A stretch of DNA of 64,000 bases from Sweltsa coloradensis (lineage: Eukaryota > Arthropoda > Insecta > Plecoptera > Chloroperlidae): the NCBI GenBank assembly GCA_024449915.1, contig JAMZAV010000302.1:248001-312000 (forward strand). Reading direction: 5' to 3'. Position numbers and translations under genes: made by a program. This document shows, piece after piece, positions 11,207 through 22,339 of this stretch. Position 1 is the stretch's first letter. The number at the start of each line of letters is the position of its first letter. Below the pieces are notes generated by a model. The model did no database searches, had not been told where the DNA came from, and saw only the letters and a program-made list of their open reading frames with translations.

Positions 11207-14200
11207 TAATTATGGTCTGAATGCTAATTATTATGTAACATTCTTCATGACCCTAACGTACAATTTAACATTATTTGCAATCAAATAATATGAGTCTTTT
11301 TAACTAAACAAAATGTGTAAATATTCTTATTAAATGCATACACAATGTCCTTTGTATTTGAAAAATTGGTTTAAAAGGTTCTTTTTATATATAGTAAGTC
11401 ATCCAAGCCTCACTATATTCTGAAAGCTGATTGTTATTTTATAAATCGTAGTAATAAATGGCCTCAGTGTTAACTTCAAATATATCAAAACATTATCTAG
11501 AAATCTCTCAGAAGAAAACATAATCCGTTTTTGGTGAACGTTCTTCGATACTTCAGTGCTATTTAAATATAAAATATGAACAGGGTTGAGAATCACACCA
11601 TTACTAATGTAAACCTTTGGCGTGAGGTCTATCCTCTACCCACTACCCTCATTACTTACTCATTGTGAACTGTAGGCGTTAATGAGTTTGTTGCCTAATT
11701 AAGCCAGTTTCATTCATAAATAAACCAGACCTGAACAGGCAACGTGGTTAACGGCCAACTCGACTGATAATAAAACGGATGCACCTAAGCTGGGTGTCTT
11801 TGCCCTGGAAAGCAGTCTGTAAATTCTATAAAACGAGATCCTTTGTATGCGACAGAAGCAAAGAAGGTGTTAAAACCCATTAGTAATTAACTTTTGTAAA
11901 TTAATTTGTATAGAATATAAATAGCTGGGAAAATATTGAAGTTAATTACACACAAGTTTTAAACAAGTTTTAAAATATACTTACTTTAATGTAGTTTTAA
12001 GAGAGCTAGCTCTTTTAATTACTGGGTGTACATTTGCATAAGGCATTAGTCATAAATCCTTCCTGAATAGTTATGAAAATACTTTTACCCCAGTTTCGTT
12101 TGAAGATATTATATATTAAATAAACCGCTTATCGATTGTTTTTGATCATCTATACAAATTTACAAATGTGTATCATTCAACACTTTAAAGTAACAGAAAA
12201 TAAAATTGAAATGGTTTTAAATATACATCACTTTATCTAAGATAATGTTTTAAATAGGTAAACTCGTTACATTATATTAAACCTTCTTACCAAATTTGCA
12301 TTAGCTCTTAGCAAATCCGAAAATGGTATTATTTTTACCCACACCCCTAACAAAACCGTGTTTGGTACGATTGCACATACATCCTTATTTATTGCTCACG
12401 GCTATTTAAGTTTAAGTAAGGTTTATTTGAAGGAGTAGGCAAATTATATTCTTCAGAATTTGATAATTGGTTTCGACTGCGATACATAAGACAATCTAGT
12501 ACCTTCTGGCTTCGACGTGTAGCCTCACAAAGTCTAAAAAGAATGTAAGTCGCTTTGACGATATTCCCGCACTCGTGTGCGCTTTTCAATTCGGGTGTAT
12601 ACGTTGTTTGAGGGATGTTATGTTATAAAAGGCCAACTTTAACTCAAGTTGTTCTATCGAAGAGGGAACGATTGTCAGTTAACATTAATAGAAGTGGACA
12701 AACCGTCAGAGGTACAGAGAATAACTGAAGGAGACGGGACTTTTTGGCGAGATGTCATTTGTTGAGGGTGGTGGGTAAAAACAGCGACGAGTGTGCATTG
12801 CAGAGAGTTAACAACTAATTCCGCTGGAAGAACAAACATCAACCATTGACTTTCAACCGTCATCGAGTTAAATCTGGTAAGTTCCCTTGTTACCTGAAGA
12901 GCGTTACTCAGGTTAAACACATGAAGTAATAGTATTTCGTCGCGTCGTACATATCTTCTAACTATATATCATTATTACACAAAGTAAGGGTGCCTTGTCT
13001 TGGATTCCAACTGCCATGTCAGTTCGGTGTAGCGAGAAGAACACGAGTAATTTAAACAACCACAGGAACAACAGCCAACATAACAACAAAAACATCAACA
13101 GCTAGGGGAGAGAACCCCGGTTGAACCGTGAGGAACAAGACAAATGACTTGGAAACACATCTCACGGTGGGGGTGAAACTAGAAGAGCTGTGCATCAACT
13201 ATTTCCTCGCGAAGTGGTGAAATAACTTTGTAGGGGTACGCCAAAGTCCGTACAATATAGCTTATTACGATTGTTATTATATTCGGTTCCAAGCTAGATT
13301 TGCATATATTATTTATTAATTATGTGATCCTAGCAATGAAGCACAATAATAAATTGTAGTAAGAATAAAAAAATAGCTTTGTCGATGCTTACGTCCGTAG
13401 GAGGAATAGTTTGTAGGTTATTCAATATCAATCACTGGCTGGCCATCATTTGCTCGTCGATAGAATCGCCGTTAACAAGATTAGTTCAGTGTGGTTTAAA
13501 TTTACGTCGTCCACTGAAAACGTCGAAAACGAAAGTATATCAATATATCATTTAAATATATTAATGATTTTTCTAGATTTGTTTTAAGATCCTTTAACTT
13601 TACACAAAGTTTGAATCGTGGCACTAAGTGAATATAAATATAAAATCATGCCCAGCCCAACGGCGAGGAGTCTATTTTATTGTTGTCCCTCCTGTAATAT
13701 TAAATTTCACGACTGCCACGAGATAGGCCGATACAATGTATAACACTTCCAAGATGTGTGCGGAATGTGGGAAGATCTCAAGACGTACTGAGGTGCAGAA
13801 AATATGTTGGCGAGAGCTTTAACTTCTGGAAGAAAGATCATTGCTTGGTGTTTAGTTGATCTAACCATAAAAACCCAATAGTGAATCTGTTTACATTATG
13901 CATATAATACTAATAATTTAGTAACACAGTGAAAAAAATAAAGCAGAAATATCGGCAATTATTCTTAAGTAGCAGTTTTGAAAGCGTCAAAAAAGATGCG
14001 ACATAGATAGAAAGATACGTGAGACATGTGGTAGTCTAGGAATGTACATCCTCCATTGGTGATATTCATTTCAGGAAAACTTTTCCTTCAGATTGTACAC
14101 AGAAGTAAAATCAGGCTTACAATGAGTCAAGTGAGTGAATCAATCTTTTTACATGTGCTCAAGTGATTTTTCACTGTAAAACTGTAAAAGTAGTGCAAAA

Positions 14201-14464
14201 TGGTCCGTAACACTGGAAGTTATAAGAATTTTATAAACATAATAGTATGCCAGGGCTATTACCCTGAACAAATATTCCTAATTATATAATCTATAGCATA
14301 ATACTACTGTTAAATGATAGTTTAAAAATTATATGTTGTAACTGTGATTTTAGAATTTTTATTTTTTAATCCAGAAATTTGCGAAAATTGAGTTTTGGAA
14401 AATTTCTTAAATCGGCTTTAACCTGCTTCTTCTTTGTTCCACATATATACTAGAACATGAAATT
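11207..14464. other. AT-rich noncoding stretch
   Basis: No gene is supported. The sequence is of mixed composition around 12600-13260, with an AAC-rich patch near 13060-13110. Neither contains a recognisable protein or RNA. Confidence 0.5.
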
Positions 14465-14539
14465 AGATTTATTTAGTTGTCCTTTGTGAATCAGTTTTTT
14501 ACTGAATAGGATATGCGTGAAATAAATAAATAAATAAAT
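14465..14539 (+). mobile_element. Retroposon 3' end with AAAT tail, copy B
   Basis: This is the second copy of the 3' end at 11119-11206. It has ATTTATTTAGTTGTCC, then ACTGAATAGGATATGCGTG, then (AAAT)n at about 14519-14539. It lies in the same orientation as copy A. Confidence 0.65.
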
Positions 14540-14833
14540 GACAAAATAAAAAATAGGGGAAAATAGGGATTCACAGAAAAGGCTGTACGTCAATAATGAC
14601 CAATATTTTTGGGGGTGAAAATCCTCCAAGGTCACGGGGCATAAAGATCGTCCCCATTTTATTTCTTATGGGAGAGTTTTGCCGATGGGACCTAGCTCGA
14701 AAAAAAACAAGTTTGACATATTTATTTCAGGTCATGGTGGACACAATAATTTTTCTGTTAATTTATAAATTCATGCTAGTTGTCTGAATGAAATATATTT
14801 TTTGAGTTAAGCGGGCTAATTCCCCTTTAATAA

Positions 14834-14851
14834 ATATATATATATATATAT
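14834..14851. repeat. AT dinucleotide microsatellite
   Basis: A short run of alternating A and T, which is a simple repeat. Confidence 0.85.
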
Positions 14852-15179
14852 TTACGGTGCAACTTCATTTCCATTGCATGCTATGACCATTTTGTCTATA
14901 TTAAGCTATTGTCAGACGTATCTTAAGATGTGTCTGTGTACATTGATTATGTGTGTGCGTACACACTGCACAATCTTAATGTAATCGTTTATTTTATTTA
15001 GTTTTTCTTGTGAGGTAAAACTTAAGCCATGTTTACAGGGCCCAAAATAACAAGTGAGCAAAGTTAAATAAATTGAAATTGAAACAAATATTGTGTACAT
15101 TTTAGCGGTAAGTATATGCTGATAATTTTATTTGAGAATACATTATTATCTTAGCACTTTTTGTGTTCGTTATTGGTAG
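14852..15179. other. Noncoding, nothing recognised
   Basis: AT-rich, with only short chance frames. Confidence 0.45.
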
Positions 15180-15560
15180 GAAATGCTGCTCTCGAAGCGA
15201 TGACGACAAATTCGTCCTGCATGAACCAGCCTCTGATAAATGTGCTGATCCAACGCAAACAAGATTAACTCGTTCGAGTCATATTATTTCGGAACGACAA
15301 GGCTGATTCAAACAGCCTGATTGTAAGCGCGGCCCCTAATCGTTTGTCTAATGGGTATCAGTCCTGGTGTCAAGCTTGAGTGTTTTCCTAGGGGGAAATA
15401 CCATTCGAATCAGATACAATACGTCATTTTCTTTTTGGCGCCGTGGCTATTAGTACCGAGCGTCGTCCGTCTACCGCTCGAAGCGCCACCGTAGCACCGT
15501 AAAAACCACTCAGCGTTTCGCTAACGTGTCAATAAAGTCTAGGGACTCTTTTGCCCGTTT
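15180..15560. other. Complex, GC-balanced noncoding block
   Basis: Between AT-rich flanks this block has mixed, non-repetitive sequence with many CpG. It also has homeodomain-like cores such as CCTAATCG (in 15330-15350). No long open frame is present. A degenerate tRNA-like region (GTGGCTATTAGTA, then CGCTCGAAGCG) near 15440-15500 is possible. It could be a regulatory element or an old SINE, and sequence alone does not decide. Confidence 0.25.
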
Positions 15561-15984
15561 ACTCAAACGAAGATAAAAAAATGTGGGCTATGGTTTTTTG
15601 AGAAAAGACTCGAGTACTAACATTTTAGAAATTGTTTGGACGTTTATGGTTCTGTGTCAAAAAAAATTATTTACCAACAAATGTATTCGACTTTAAGTTT
15701 ACCGAAGATCCAAATTTAAATTAGTGCTCGCAACAATCAAGCAAGTCTCTTATAAAAATCCACTTTTTGAATTAGACTTATGCTATTCCGCCATGTTCTC
15801 TACTTACTCAAAAATCATGTACTTATTTTTATACATGCATTTATCAGACTGTATATTAAATTTAATGTTTTTGCCTCAATTAATTCTTACGAGATGACAT
15901 AATAAACAAATTATCAATTACAAACTACAACACACAAAATACATACAAATACAAACAAATAACTACGATTTACATAGTAACGGA
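15561..15984. other. AT-rich noncoding stretch
   Basis: Nothing recognised. Confidence 0.45.
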
Positions 15985-16490
15985 GCCTAAGAGGATTGAC
16001 TTAAAGTATTTTGTGAACATCAATAAACGAGGTAAGCATTATTGTGAAAACAATATTATTTTAGTGAACATTTAGATGTAATCGAATGAAACGTCTGTTT
16101 AGTACGCGTAGTAATACAAATACATTCAGAACTCGATCACACGCGTCTAATAATAATGTACTTAGTCGCATCTCACACCTCCGTCACGTAACAAACGGGA
16201 TATTGTAAACCGTTAACGAGAACGTATTATGTATCAGGCGGACCCGGCACCTCCACCAAACACTTGACACATTTTAAACTATCTTTCAATGTAGAGCCTT
16301 GCGAACGTTTGTAGGCGACCTCGGCACCTCACCAACACTTGACACATTTAACTATCTTCAATGTAGAATGTAGACTTGCGACGCTGGTGACTTACGAGAA
16401 GTATATAATCAGGCGAACGGCACCCACACAAACACTTGACCACGATTTTAAACTATCTTCATTAAGCCTTTTGGTTGGTGGCCCGTTGTG
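15985..16490. repeat. Dispersed repeat family R1 with tandem units, copy 1
   Basis: About 260 bases here (for example AAACGTCTGTTTAGTACG and CGATCACACGCGTCTAATAA) match 29098-29345. Three decayed tandem units follow, starting near 16235, 16313 and 16411. Each holds a version of GGCGGACCCGGCACCTCCAC followed by CACTTGACACATTT. Unit length is irregular, about 78-98 bases. At 29345-29512 the units are a clean 56 bases. The locus is noncoding and is probably a mobile or satellite-bearing element of unknown class. Confidence 0.7.
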
Positions 16491-17229
16491 ACATTTTTGA
16501 TAATCATTGACACTTTGTCGTGGAGGTTAACTGTATATTTGAAACGTTGATGAATACAAAAAATAACAGCGACGAATGCGACTACAAAAACATTATTTTT
16601 CTCACCGATTGTTCTAACTTTCTCATTCCAAGCTCTCTTTGGTTTTCAACATGTAATTATTGTAGCTTCCATTAGGAAATTCATTTGGTTATGTTTCATT
16701 ATTAAGTTTGTCAAGGCACGCGATCCAGGCACGTTTCAAGGCTCTCTACTAATATGGCAATTAGAATTAGATCGATAAACTTTTTTTTATAAAAAATTAT
16801 TGAATGCATTGGTTATTGTCGTGCATAAAATCGTTCTGATCATTTTTTCTGCTCTATTTTGCTAATTATATTATTTAAATATGTGCTGTTTATGTTTAAT
16901 TTAAATGGTTGCACGCTGTTTAAGATCTAGCTGCATAAATATAATAATTTAAAATGTTGTTAGACTTTAGAATAACCAGCTTTAAGATGGTGAAATGTAG
17001 TTGATGGTATATTTTACTAGAATCTTCAGTGTATGCTTGATATTTATGTGATTTTTCCTATTTTATTACAATTAATTCCAAACACATTTCTAACTGTACA
17101 GGGCTAGAATTACATTAATATAGGAAAACTCTGGTTTGAGATTGGCGGCAGCTTTTGAGGTTTATCGACAAGTTTGGCTATGTAATATTAAATGAAATTC
17201 CAGCACAATCGTTTCAACGTAATTCTGTG
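16491..17229. other. AT-rich noncoding stretch
   Basis: Nothing recognised. Confidence 0.45.
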
Positions 17230-17590
17230 GGTTAGTATACGCACTCGCAGCTCACCGGGTGTTTGATAGAAGAGTAGACCAGGATCGCAGGAACGGCGTG
17301 AACAAAAGGAGACGAAAAAGAAGGAGGAGTAGAAGGAGGAATAGAAGGTGAAGGTTCGCAAGAACGACGATAAAGAGGCTCTGCTAGGAAAATTGAATCG
17401 CGCGAAAACATCGCCATTCCGATGTAAATGAGAGCTGGAGTGGAAGACTCGGGTGGCGCGGGAGGTGTGAGAGTGCGAGAGAGAGCGAGAGCGTCGCGGA
17501 GAAGGAAACATCATTAAGGGATATTTGAAAGGGAAGAAGAGAACGTTACCTCTCTCTAAAAGAGATACATGACGAGGTGTTCGCACATTT
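17230..17590. other. Purine-rich block
   Basis: The plus strand is rich in GGAG, GAAG and GAGAGAGCGAG from about 17290 to 17570. An open frame of 132 codons on the minus strand exists only because of this bias. It starts at GTG and is a Ser/Arg/Phe low-complexity string. The block could be a GAGA-type promoter or 5' untranslated region, but no TATA, initiator or splice pattern settles it. Confidence 0.25.
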
Positions 17591-18200
17591 CTATGGTAAT
17601 GCCCTAGTCATATTTCAGAGCGACTGACTTGCCCTCTGAAGTGCAGATACAGAAAATATTTGAAAAGATTCCTTCAAAAATCTCTTTGAATATTTGCAAT
17701 TTCTATACTGGAAAGTGAGTTTCATGAGAAAGCTTTTCGGATCATTTGATTAATGTGTGAGAGGTGTTGAGTAACAAGATGCTCTATGTATCTTTCGGAA
17801 AACATCTGCCTCTTTGTATAAAGATTACACCAACTACTTTCCTTGCACATAATCACACACTTTCTCGCATGGATGGAAGGTATGCGTCGAGCTTAGCCTG
17901 TCAGTTTCTTCTTTATGAAAATATTATGTGGCATCTCCATTGTGCGGCCATGTTTCTCACTTATCTTGGCAACTTCACCTGTCAGACGCCAGAGTTTTTC
18001 GAGCTGATATTTTAAATATCAGTCACATACTATCTATGCAGCATGAATTCCATGTTCTAACTTCATTATTTATCAAGTGGTTAAACACGAGTCAGCTGCT
18101 GCAATATCCACATTCCAAGTCGGGCACTGCTTACAACGTCGTGTATGTCTCGATAGAACGATTTCACGGAATTAAATATTTTATTAGTATTTAAATTAGT
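17591..18200. other. Noncoding, nothing recognised
   Basis: Two overlapping short frames (17764-18194) have no conserved motif. Confidence 0.4.
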
Positions 18201-18379
18201 ATAGGAAACGCCAAAGTCGTTGTTAAACGAGTGAGAGAGCCATGTGTGGAGTATCCGCGGTAACATTACTTTTCTTCCCCCTACCTTAGGCCTCCCTAGC
18301 CTATCATAGGCTAGAGTGGTGCATTATGGCCTTACAGTTGACGCGCCCTTATACCAACTAAATTTAAAAACCCTTTTAT

Positions 18380-18600
18380 TAAACGAGTGAGCGTAGCGAA
18401 CGTATGTGATCTCCATTCGACTTAAACGGCCCTTATGGTTTTTCTGCGTGTGTGTGTGTGTACGTTGAAAATCAGCCGAATCGCTGAACAGATTGCGCTG
18501 AAATTTTAAACGGACATCCGGTACGAGTTTATTGAGAACTGCTAACAAAATCAGCAAGATTCATTGCGATTTAAACCTACAAGAAATAATAAACTGAAAA
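18380..18600 (+). mobile_element. H2 internal module with terminus TAAACGAGTGAGCG
   Basis: The module begins TAAACGAGTGAGCGTAGC after a T. It has a GT run (18447-18461) and then CAGCCGAATCGCTGAACAG and ACCTACAAGAAATAAT. Minus copies lie at 20180-20410 and 20880-21045. Its terminus equals the word found 23 bases inside the CTAGGG end. This is the same offset-inverted-repeat layout as family H1. Confidence 0.6.
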
Positions 18601-18807
18601 ATAGACTTCCAATGTTTAGAAATTATTTTAACGACAATGTTTTATATTTTGAAAAGATATTTTTTGTTTGTTATTCGCCTGGCCGTGAAATGCCGTGCCC
18701 ATGCAAGGTCTGTCGAATGTTGCACGTCAAGGTACCCCCAAATTCCGCTCGTAGATTGAGTAAACCTGCATTATTTTTGAAATACAATCTAAAAATTACA
18801 AAATCTT

Positions 18808-18874
18808 TCCCGACCAGGGGGATTGAACCCACTTCTTTCACATTTCGGCTACAAGGGCGCGTTAGCCAACTACA
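18808..18874 (-). repeat. tRNA-like segment inside the H2 cluster, copy 1
   Basis: On the minus strand an A-box-like GTTGGCTAACGCG and a B-box-like GGGTTCAATCCCC lie about 30 bases apart, as in 19380-19445 and 19826-19890. It is a passenger pseudo-tRNA or SINE head and not a functional tRNA. Confidence 0.55.
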
Positions 18875-19379
18875 CTAGGGAAACGACAAAGTCGTAGTTA
18901 GACGAGTGAGCGAGTCATGTGGTGAGTTGACTGGGAACATTTGCATTTAAGTTTGATAATTATATTCGTATAAATAATAGTTTTTTAAAGTTTAGTTGGC
19001 ATACGGGGAAGGGCGCGTCAACTGTAAGGTCATAATGCGCCTCTCTAGCCTATGATAGGCTAGGTAGGCCTAAGGTAGGGGTAAGAAAAGTAATGTAATC
19101 GGGAACAATGTTTTAGATTTTGAAAATATATTTTTGTTTGTTATCCGCTTGGCCGTGAAATGCCGTGCCCATGCAAGGTCTGTCGAATGTTGCACGTCAA
19201 GGTACCCCCAAATTCCGCTCGTAGATTGAGTAAACCTTGCAATATTTTCACGTATTTCGTACTGGCTATGTTTACCATAGTAGGCCCTATTGCCACAGAT
19301 GATGGACTACACTGCGTTTTATGCATTTCAAAACATGTTTAATTATTTTTGAAATACAATCTAGAAATTACAAAATCTT

Positions 19380-19445
19380 TCCCGACCAGGGGATTGAACC
19401 CACTTCTTTCACATTTCGGCTACAAGGGCGCCTTAGCCAACTAAA
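19380..19445 (-). repeat. tRNA-like segment inside the H2 cluster, copy 2
   Basis: Nearly identical to the copy at 18808-18874. The minus-strand A box reads TTGGCTAAGGCG and the B box GGGTTCAATCCCC. It directly abuts the CTAGGG terminus at 19446. Confidence 0.55.
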
Positions 19446-19727
19446 CTAGGGAAACGCCAAAGTCGTAGTTAGACGAGTGAGCGAGACATGTGGTGAGTAC
19501 CCGGGAACATTTGCATTTAAGTTTGATAATTATATTCGTATAAATAATAGTTTTTTAAAGTTTAGTTGGCATACGGGGAAGGGCGCGTCAACTGTAAGGT
19601 CATAATGCGCCTCTCTAGCCTATGATAGACTAGGTAGGCCTAAGGTAGGGGGAAGAAAAGTAATGTAATCGGGTACTCAACACATGGCTCACTCACTCGT
19701 TTAACAACGACTTTGGCGTTTCCCTAG
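19446..19727. mobile_element. 282-bp terminal-inverted-repeat element (H2 short form)
   Basis: The left end CTAGGGAAACGCCAAAGTCG and the right end CGACTTTGGCGTTTCCCTAG start inverted repeats of about 59 bp with few mismatches. The interior contains AACTGTAAGGTCATAATGCG and TAGCCTATGATAGACTAGG. TA occurs on both outer sides if the repeat is extended by AA/TT. No coding capacity is present. It is a MITE-like or fold-back form. Confidence 0.75.
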
Positions 19728-19825
19728 TTTATACTAATATAATTATCAAACTTAAATGCAAATGTTCCCGGGACTCAACACATGAGTCGCTCACTCGTCT
19801 AGCAACGACTTAAGAGTTTCCCTAG

Positions 19826-19890
19826 TCTAGTTGGCTAAGGCGTTTTTAAAGCCGAAATGTGGGAGACGTGGGTTCAATCCCCTGGTCGGA
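19826..19890 (+). repeat. tRNA-like segment inside the H2 cluster, copy 3
   Basis: TTGGCTAAGGCG (A box, 19830-19841) and GGGTTCAATCCCC (B box, 19870-19882) are in the plus direction, opposite to copies 1 and 2. This fits the mirror layout of the cluster. Confidence 0.6.
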
Positions 19891-20179
19891 AAGATTTTGT
19901 AATTTCTGGACTGTATTTTAAAAATTATTAAACATGTTTTGAAATGCATATAACGCAGCGTGTAGTCCATCATCTGTGACAATACTTTGGAAAACATAGC
20001 CGCGAAATACGTGTAAATATTGCAAGGTTTTCTCAATCTCCGAGCGGAATTTGGGGGTACCTTGACGTGCAACATTAGGTAAACCTTGGGCACGGCATTT
20101 CACCGCCAGACAGATAATAAACAAAAAATATTTCTTAAAAACCAAAACCATTGTCATTAAAATAATTCCTACACATTGC

Positions 20180-20410
20180 AGCCTATTTTTCAATTTATTA
20201 TTTCTTGTAGGTTTAAATCGCAATGGATCTAGCTGATTTTGTTAGCAGTTCTCAGTTAACTCGTACCGGATGTCTGTTTAAAATTTCAGCGCAATCTGTT
20301 CAGCGATTCGGCTGATTTTCGACGTACAGACCCACAGACCCACAGACTCACAGAATGAGCGCCGTTTGAGTTGAATGGAGACCACTTCGTTCGCTGCGCT
20401 CAATCGTTTA
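20180..20410 (-). mobile_element. H2 internal module, inverted copy
   Basis: The minus-strand start is TAAACGATTGAGCGCAGC at 20410. Its sequence matches 18380-18600, with a CAGAC/CCACAGAC simple repeat at 20326-20354 in place of the GT run. The adjacent inverted-repeat element starts at the next base. Confidence 0.6.
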
Positions 20411-20590
20411 ACTAGGGAAACGCCAAAGTCGTTGTTAAACGAGTGAGTGAGTGAGCCAAGTGTTGAGTACCCGGGAACATCCCCTTTCCTCCCCCATACC
20501 CAAGGATCTAGCCCATTATGAGGAATGATACCGGGTACTCAACACATGGCTCACTCACTCGTTTAACAACGACTTAGGCGTTTCCCTAGT
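20411..20590. mobile_element. 180-bp MITE-like element with 62-bp inverted ends
   Basis: The ends ACTAGGGAAACGCC and GGCGTTTCCCTAGT begin inverted repeats of about 62 bp. They differ by about two substitutions and one 4-base GAGT slip. TA flanks both sides (20409-20410 and 20591-20592), which fits a TA target duplication. The interior is only about 50 bp and noncoding. The near identity of the arms suggests a young copy or recent gene conversion. Confidence 0.8.
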
Positions 20591-20739
20591 TATATAAATT
20601 GAACATTTGAAATGCAAATCGTATTCAAAACGTATTAGCGTGAAACATTAACAAATTTCCAAGATAAAACAAAATCACCTAAGTTTTATTTCCCATTTAA
20701 CACCCCTCCAAAATATAATGTGGGTGTATAAGTATAAAA

Positions 20740-20820
20740 AAAGTTCGAGCTAACGGGTATCGAACCCCAACCCTCCGAACGGCAGACTAAATGCTTCCCA
20801 ATAGGTCATGCAAGCCACGT
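20740..20820 (-). repeat. tRNA-like head
   Basis: The minus strand carries GGGGTTCGATACCCG (plus 20755-20769), a strong B box. A plausible but weak A-box region lies upstream. It precedes another H2 internal module, so it again looks like a passenger SINE head. Confidence 0.45.
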
Positions 20821-20879
20821 AGATATTTTCCCGATAGCTGCTACTAAACAAATGCTATCGATATTAAAAAATCACATTT

Positions 20880-21045
20880 TTATTTTTTGTAGGATTAAAT
20901 CGCATTGGATCTAGCTGATTTTGTTAAAAGTTCTCAGTAACTCGTACTAGATGTATGTTTAAAATTTAAGCCCAATCTGTTCATCGGTTCGGCTGATTTT
21001 CGACGTACAGACAGACAGACAGAATCACAGAATGAGAGCCGTTCG
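20880..21045 (-). mobile_element. H2 internal module fragment
   Basis: GGATCTAGCTGATTTTGTTA, GTTCGGCTGATTTTCGACG and a (CAGA)n run (21007-21022) match the modules at 18380 and 20410. The terminal TAAACGA end is missing. The fragment is joined directly to an H1 element at 21046. Confidence 0.6.
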
Positions 21046-21748
21046 AGTTAAGTTTTTAGTTTGCCTGGGATATCTTTACTTTTGCAAGTGCTTTGTTTTG
21101 CTGCCTACGCATTGTAGGTGATTGTTGTCAAGTTTCTATTGTTTCTTGTCAATTGCTATTATTTACCGTAAAAAACTAATAATTCTGGCTAGCTTTTTCA
21201 ACTTTTTCTTTCAAAAGGTACTACATGACCATAACCTTAATGTCCATGTATAATATGAACGTTGTAGCCCCACCCGTTTGGTCAGAAATTTGCCCAAACG
21301 GCACGAAAATATCGTACAAAAAATAAAAAAAATTATAATAAAAGCTTTATTTCTATAGATTCTGTCTAACTTTTTCAATTTTTTCTTTCAGAAAGCAATA
21401 CATCACCATAACCTTAATGTCCATGTGAAATATGAACGTTGTAGCCCCACCCGTTTGGTCAGAATCGGCCCAAATGTCACGAAAATATCGCACTAAAAAT
21501 CGAAAAAAATCGTAAAAGTTCGATATTCATAAGAAATATTTCTTCAATTGTACCCAAAAACAATACACCTCTAAGTTTAGAGATTTCGAAGGTCCTGTCA
21601 AATTTTCATCAAGATCGGATATGCCGTTTGCCCGGTAGAGAGCAAACAAACAGACGGAAAAAACAAAAAAAACAAAAAAAACAAAAAAACACCCGAGCTA
21701 AATTTTTTGGGGGGTCGGTGAAATTGAAGTCTTCGCTTCGCTCATCCA
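21046..21748 (-). mobile_element. H1 Helentron/HINE-like element, CTAG end missing
   Basis: The minus-strand start TGGATGAGCGAAGCGAAGAC at 21748 and the interior match 8983-9565. A unit of about 177 bases containing GTAGCCCCACCCGTTTGG is present twice (from about 21183 and 21360), whereas the copy at 8983 has it once. The CTAG hairpin end is replaced by the H2 module at 20880-21045. The copy is therefore chimeric or broken by insertion. Confidence 0.65.
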
Positions 21749-22339
21749 ATCATATACAGTAGACATTTGAAATGCTCCTTAAATATGTAAAATGTTGTTG
21801 GACTTTTATGTTATTATGATAATTTAGTACTGTTTCATGTATACAATTATGCTCAAAAGTATTCCTGCTTCACTGAAAGTATAAAATATTATTTCTACTT
21901 ATATCCATAATAACATACACCCAGAAAGTTGCGCGTGTATGAAATGATCAAAAGTTATTGCAAAATATATTTCCGTCATATGATTATATGTGTATAATTG
22001 CAACAATTAACCTCATTAATTTACTTTTTTCAAAGTCACCAAAGAATTTTCAAATAATTTGTGTAATTATGTGTGACCCAAGGTTTATTTCTAAGTTACC
22101 ATTCTCTTATCACAATATAAGGACGGTTTAAAAAGTAATCCGTACATAGATAAATGGATAAAAATACATACTAATAATACACTGTAGATAAACTTTTACT
22201 GTTTATATTAAACTTGTTAGTGGGTGCAATATGTCCCTGTTGAGGATAAAACAATAGTGAAGGGATGACCGAGGGCTGTTTAAGAGCACTCGATCCCTTA
22301 CATTTCCATTAACGACTGAGGAAAACCTCGAAAAAACTT
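21749..22339. other. AT-rich noncoding stretch
   Basis: Nothing recognised. Confidence 0.45.

Larger units (their letters stand above)
18201..20590. mobile_element. Nested palindromic cluster of family H2 elements
   Basis: Six or more copies of the end CTAGGGAAACGCCAAAGTCG occur in both directions: near 18201 (mutated), 18875 and 19446 pointing right, 19727 and 19825 pointing left, then 20412 and 20589. Between them lie a tRNA-like segment, a longer internal module (18380-18874 plus, 20410-19826 minus) and a short internal piece with CTAGCCTATGATAGGCTAG. The left half holds a tandem duplication of about 471 bases (18635 versus 19106); the second copy keeps about 97 bases lost from the first. 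Overall the right half mirrors the left. No transposase is present. Confidence 0.75.

Noticed and set aside
17188..17586. 132-codon minus-strand frame
   Set aside because: It starts at GTG and is a low-complexity Ser/Arg/Phe string created by the purine-rich plus strand.
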